DNA of 64,000 nucleotides. Source: Propionibacteriaceae bacterium. Lineage in GTDB: Bacteria > Actinomycetota > Actinomycetes > Propionibacteriales > Propionibacteriaceae. Of this stretch, positions 60,941-64,000 are shown in pieces. Location of the stretch: positions 1 to 64,000 of the forward strand of contig JAUNUF010000007.1 in assembly GCA_030538315.1 (NCBI GenBank). Reading direction: 5' to 3'. Position numbers and translations under genes: made by a program. Each line of letters begins with the position of its first letter. Positions within the stretch are counted from its first letter, which is position 1. The notes beneath the pieces were generated by a model, which saw nothing but the letters and a program-made list of their open reading frames with translations, had not been told where the DNA came from and did not search any database.

Positions 60941-63841
60941 TCAGCCCTCGTCGAGGGCCTTGATGGCCTCTGCCACCTTCTCCTCCGCGGCCTTGGTGCG
61001 GGCCTGGAACTCGCCCAGGTTGCCTTCCTTCATGGCGGCATCCGCGCTCTCGTAGAGCGCCTGCGCCTCGGTCAGCAACTGCCGTGCGCGCTCTTGGCCA
61101 ACGACGGTGGGCTGGCTGCCCGGATCCGTCGGTTCGCCGCCGGGATCCACGACGGCCGGCACACCGTCGGCGCCGCCCTCACCAGTGTCTGCACCGGCGT
61201 CGCCTTGGAACACCTGATCCAGCGCAGCCTGCAGGGTGTCGCCGATGCCGATCTGCTCACCGAAACGCACCACGATGAAGCGCAGCGCCGGGTAGGAGCC
61301 GGAAGTGTTGGCCTGCGTGTAGATGGGGTGCACGTACAGCAGGCCGCCACCCAGCGGCAGGGTCAGCAGGTTGCCGTGGATGGCCGTGGCGTTGGCGCCT
61401 TGCCTGTTGAACGGAAGCAACCGCTCGGCGACCACCGGATTGGTGGTGATGAAGTTGAATGTCTGGCCAGGGCCGGCGATCTGTTCCTCATCGGAGAGTT
61501 TCAGCACGCGCATCTCGCCGTACTTGTCCGTGGTGGCATCCGCGTTGACCGCCAGATACACCGACAGGTTCTCTCGGTCCTTCGGCACGAAAACCGTCGT
61601 GTTGGAGTAGACGGGGGTGTCGTCCCCCGGCCAGCGGATGGTCAGGAAGTACGGCGGCTGCTTCTGCCTGGATTCGGTGCCGCGGATGGGATCATTGGGC
61701 ACCTGCCACACGTCGGACTGCTGGTACCAGGTACCCGGGTTGACGGTGTGGTAGCGGCCAAGGATCTCGCGCTGGGCCTTGAACAGATCCTGCGGGTAGC
61801 GCAGGTGCGCCAGCAGATCCGCAGAGATCTCTTCCTTCGGCGTGATGGATCCGGGGAAGGCCTTGGCCCACGTGTTGACGATGGGGTCTTCCTCATCCCA
61901 CTGGTACAGCTTCACGCTGCCGTCGTAGGCATCGACGGTGGCCTTGACGGAGTTGCGCACGTAGTTGACCTGCTGGCCCAGCAGCAGCCGGTCTGCGGCC
62001 GTGCGGGAATCAGAGATCGCCTGCGTCCAGTCGAGGCTCATCGAGTTGGGATAGGTGTTGGAGGTGGTGTAGCCGTCGATGATCCACACGATGCGGCCAT
62101 CCACCATGCTGGGGAACGGATCCGAATCGATGGTCAACCAAGGCGCGGCCTCCTGCACGCGCTGCACCGGAATGCGGTCGTGCAGCACACGGGATTCCTC
62201 GTTGACCCGGTCTGAGAGCATCAGGTTGATGTCGCCGAAGCGGATGGCGAAGGCGGCCTTGGTGAACCAGTTGCCGATGCTGACTCCGCCGTTGCCGGAG
62301 TAGGTGTACAACGACTCCGTGCGGCCCTCGCCACCCGAGGGGGTGTCGAGCTCGACGGGCTCGGTGCCATCCGGTGCGCCCACCACAACGTAGTAGTCGG
62401 TGCGCTCACCGAAGTAGATGCGCGGCTCGTGCGTCTCCAGCTTGCCCATGGTGGGGATGCCGCCGGAGAAGAACACCGGCTCGCCATTGGCCTCGCGCTG
62501 GTTGCCGTATGCCGCCACCATGCCGTAGCCGTGGGTGTAGACGGTGCGGCGGTTGTTCCAGGTGTCGCCACCCTCGATCGACGCGAGGTTGAGCTCCCGG
62601 ACAGCCACCACGGAATCCGTGGGCTTGCCGTCGATGACGTAGCGGTCCACGTCCAGCGTGCGCGGGAAGGCGTAGTAGCCGCGCACCTGCTGCAGCTGCT
62701 CGAACGTGGGCGGAACCACCGTCGGGTCGATGAGGCGAATGGCGGGCAGCGCCTCCGCATCTGAGCGGAGTTGGCCGGCGCTGGCCGTGGTGGTCGCCTC
62801 GTAGTCCTGGATGTCCACATCCTCGATGCCAAACGCATGCCGGGTGGCCGCGATGTTGTTGGCGATGTAGGGCGATTCCTTCTCCTGCGGGCTGGGGTCA
62901 ACCTCGAAGGTCTGAATGGCCCACGGGTACGCCATGGAGAGCAGGATGCCGGAGACGATCAGCAGCGCGATCGAGGCCCCAGGGACGCTCCAGCGCACCT
63001 TCCAGGCGTTGAAGAAGGCAGCCAGCGCCGTGATCACCGCGATCGCGGCGATGATGACGGCCACCGGCATGCGGGTGGTTGCGTCCGTGTAGCCGATACC
63101 GGTGAACAGGGTCGACGGCGTGACGCTCAGCGCGTAGCGGTCCAGCAGGGTGTTGGCAGCGATCGTCAGGAGCACCAGCCCCAACATGATCGACACGTGG
63201 CGCTGCGCCCCGAGCGATGCGGGCGCGTTGCCGCGATTGCGCACCGCGGTGGCGTTCAGAGCTCCGGTCATGAAGTGCACGGCACCGGCTGCGATGCCAC
63301 CGGCCACGAGCGTGAACAGGAGGAAGCCGACGACGAACTGCAGCCAGGGCAGGGTGAACACGAAGAAGCTGGCGTCCAGGCCGAAGTACGGATCCGTGGT
63401 GCCGAACGGGGTGCGATGCCACCAGGCAAGGAAGGTGGGCGTCATGCCTGAGGCAGTCAGGCCACCCAGCACACCCAACACGAGCGCGGGCACCATCATC
63501 AGGGCCTTCGACCGGCGGTCGAGGGCGTCACGGAGTTGCACCAGCAGCTCAGAATCGAGGTTGGCGCGGCGTACCTTGGGCCGCAGCCGGTATGCGATCA
63601 GCTGGCTGAAGAACACCACTGCAGCGAGCACCACGCCGAACACGAGCATGAGCCCGATGCGGGCCGCCAGTTGCGTGGTGAACACCGTCTGGAAGTCAAT
63701 GCTGGCGAACCACAGGTAATCCGTGGCAACCCGGGAGGCGATCACCGCCAGGAAGATGAGCGCACCGACGATGATGATCGTCCAGAGCAGCGGGCCTCGA
63801 CGGGGCTCCACCGGCGCATCGGCCAGGGTCTCTTGGCTCAC
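60941..63841 (-). CDS. UPF0182 family membrane protein
   Basis: A 966-residue actinobacterial protein: seven membrane helices within residues about 15-320, then a large extracytoplasmic domain (starting EVDPSPQEKESPYIANN, with RYYAFP-type and QFVVRFG-like conserved blocks) and a C-terminal coiled helix (EARARQLLTEAQALYESADA). Conserved and of unknown function. Its GTG start overlaps the stop of the next gene (GTGA). Confidence 0.93.
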   Translation of the reverse strand: MSQETLADAPVEPRRGPLLWTIIIVGALIFLAVIASRVATDYLWFASIDFQTVFTTQLAARIGLMLVFGVVLAAVVFFSQLIAYRLRPKVRRANLDSELLVQLRDALDRRSKALMMVPALVLGVLGGLTASGMTPTFLAWWHRTPFGTTDPYFGLDASFFVFTLPWLQFVVGFLLFTLVAGGIAAGAVHFMTGALNATAVRNRGNAPASLGAQRHVSIMLGLVLLTIAANTLLDRYALSVTPSTLFTGIGYTDATTRMPVAVIIAAIAVITALAAFFNAWKVRWSVPGASIALLIVSGILLSMAYPWAIQTFEVDPSPQEKESPYIANNIAATRHAFGIEDVDIQDYEATTTASAGQLRSDAEALPAIRLIDPTVVPPTFEQLQQVRGYYAFPRTLDVDRYVIDGKPTDSVVAVRELNLASIEGGDTWNNRRTVYTHGYGMVAAYGNQREANGEPVFFSGGIPTMGKLETHEPRIYFGERTDYYVVVGAPDGTEPVELDTPSGGEGRTESLYTYSGNGGVSIGNWFTKAAFAIRFGDINLMLSDRVNEESRVLHDRIPVQRVQEAAPWLTIDSDPFPSMVDGRIVWIIDGYTTSNTYPNSMSLDWTQAISDSRTAADRLLLGQQVNYVRNSVKATVDAYDGSVKLYQWDEEDPIVNTWAKAFPGSITPKEEISADLLAHLRYPQDLFKAQREILGRYHTVNPGTWYQQSDVWQVPNDPIRGTESRQKQPPYFLTIRWPGDDTPVYSNTTVFVPKDRENLSVYLAVNADATTDKYGEMRVLKLSDEEQIAGPGQTFNFITTNPVVAERLLPFNRQGANATAIHGNLLTLPLGGGLLYVHPIYTQANTSGSYPALRFIVVRFGEQIGIGDTLQAALDQVFQGDAGADTGEGGADGVPAVVDPGGEPTDPGSQPTVVGQERARQLLTEAQALYESADAAMKEGNLGEFQARTKAAEEKVAEAIKALDEG

Positions 63842-64000
63842 GTGTCTTCACTCCTGAAGGTATCGAGCAGGGCATCTGCAAGGCCGGGCACCAGATCTTC
63901 GGCGCCCAACAGGTCATCTGGGTTGCTTTGGAGGCGGGCCAAGCCATGCTTGGTGCCCTCGCGGAGGACGCCCACCACCACGCGCACGTCCGTCTTCGAC
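63838..64000 (-). CDS. C-terminus of a PPA1309-like conserved protein (partial)
   Basis: The last 53 codons of a gene entering from the right edge: DVRVVVGVLREGTKHGLAR followed by LQSNPDDLLGAEDLVPGL and a stop overlapping the UPF0182 start. The sequence and position resemble the PPA1309 family of propionibacteria, named from memory. Its N-terminus is outside the window. Confidence 0.5.
   Translation of the reverse strand, partial: SKTDVRVVVGVLREGTKHGLARLQSNPDDLLGAEDLVPGLADALLDTFRSEDT

Overview
The window is high-GC actinobacterial DNA, most likely from a member of the Propionibacteriaceae or a close relative. This is inferred from base composition, frequent GTG starts, GTGA/ATGA-coupled operons, and a right-hand chromosomal block carrying a UPF0182 membrane protein beside a PPA1309-like gene and an M16 peptidase pair. 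The sequence splits sharply at an initiator tRNA-Met (56286-56362, minus strand). To its right (56421-64000) is ordinary chromosome: alpha/beta hydrolase, aldo/keto reductase, two M16 peptidase genes, UPF0182, and the end of a PPA1309-like gene. Everything to its left (1-56285) looks like one large conjugative, probably integrative, element whose far end and integrase lie outside the window.

Element backbone. At the tRNA end are an XRE regulator whose 3' end runs antisense into the tRNA, an excisionase-like gene, and four coupled winged-helix genes (53641-55641). The longest of these contains four palindromic repeats that could be iterons. A long minus-strand operon then encodes a CAP-domain secreted protein, a large surface protein with its own sortase, and a type IV secretion machine: VirB2-like peptide, TrbL/VirB6-like protein, lipoprotein, PrgI-like protein, VirB4 ATPase, an M23 plus carboxypeptidase-like wall hydrolase, and VirD4 coupling protein (38948-53639). 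A MobF relaxase-helicase (29579-34447) is preceded by a hairpin-rich candidate oriT. ParA/ParB-like genes, an ArdC-like protein, a small serine recombinase coupled to a Fic toxin/antitoxin pair, an HNH endonuclease and a large unusual sigma-like protein complete the maintenance and defence set.

Cargo. The left half is dense with secreted and membrane proteins that appear to form peptide-signalling and antagonism circuits. Two paralogous modules consist of a tiny secreted peptide with a Cys-(aromatic/Pro core with two FP pairs)-Cys tail, followed by a NarL-type histidine kinase and response regulator (126-2213 and 26110-28129). The first is tail-to-tail with a five-gene cassette (small secreted protein, lipoprotein, peptidoglycan-binding adaptor, ABC ATPase, FtsX/MacB permease; 2318-6308), which recurs in the same order at 15655-19269. 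The second is head-to-head with an operon for a bacteriocin-like precursor, three small membrane proteins and another secreted protein (23622-25894). A candidate system is therefore a pheromone-controlled bacteriocin and self-protection network carried by a conjugative element. An ECF sigma/anti-sigma-like operon with a secreted I36-type protein and a secreted amidase (34984-38844) adds further envelope-directed functions.

Other unusual DNA: a roughly 360-bp non-coding leader is duplicated upstream of the ArdC-like gene and of the next gene, with two back-to-back perfect hairpins just before the second copy. This arrangement would suit single-stranded-DNA promoters or leader-RNA control of early-transfer genes. 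All functional calls are from reading motifs and context; no database search was run.
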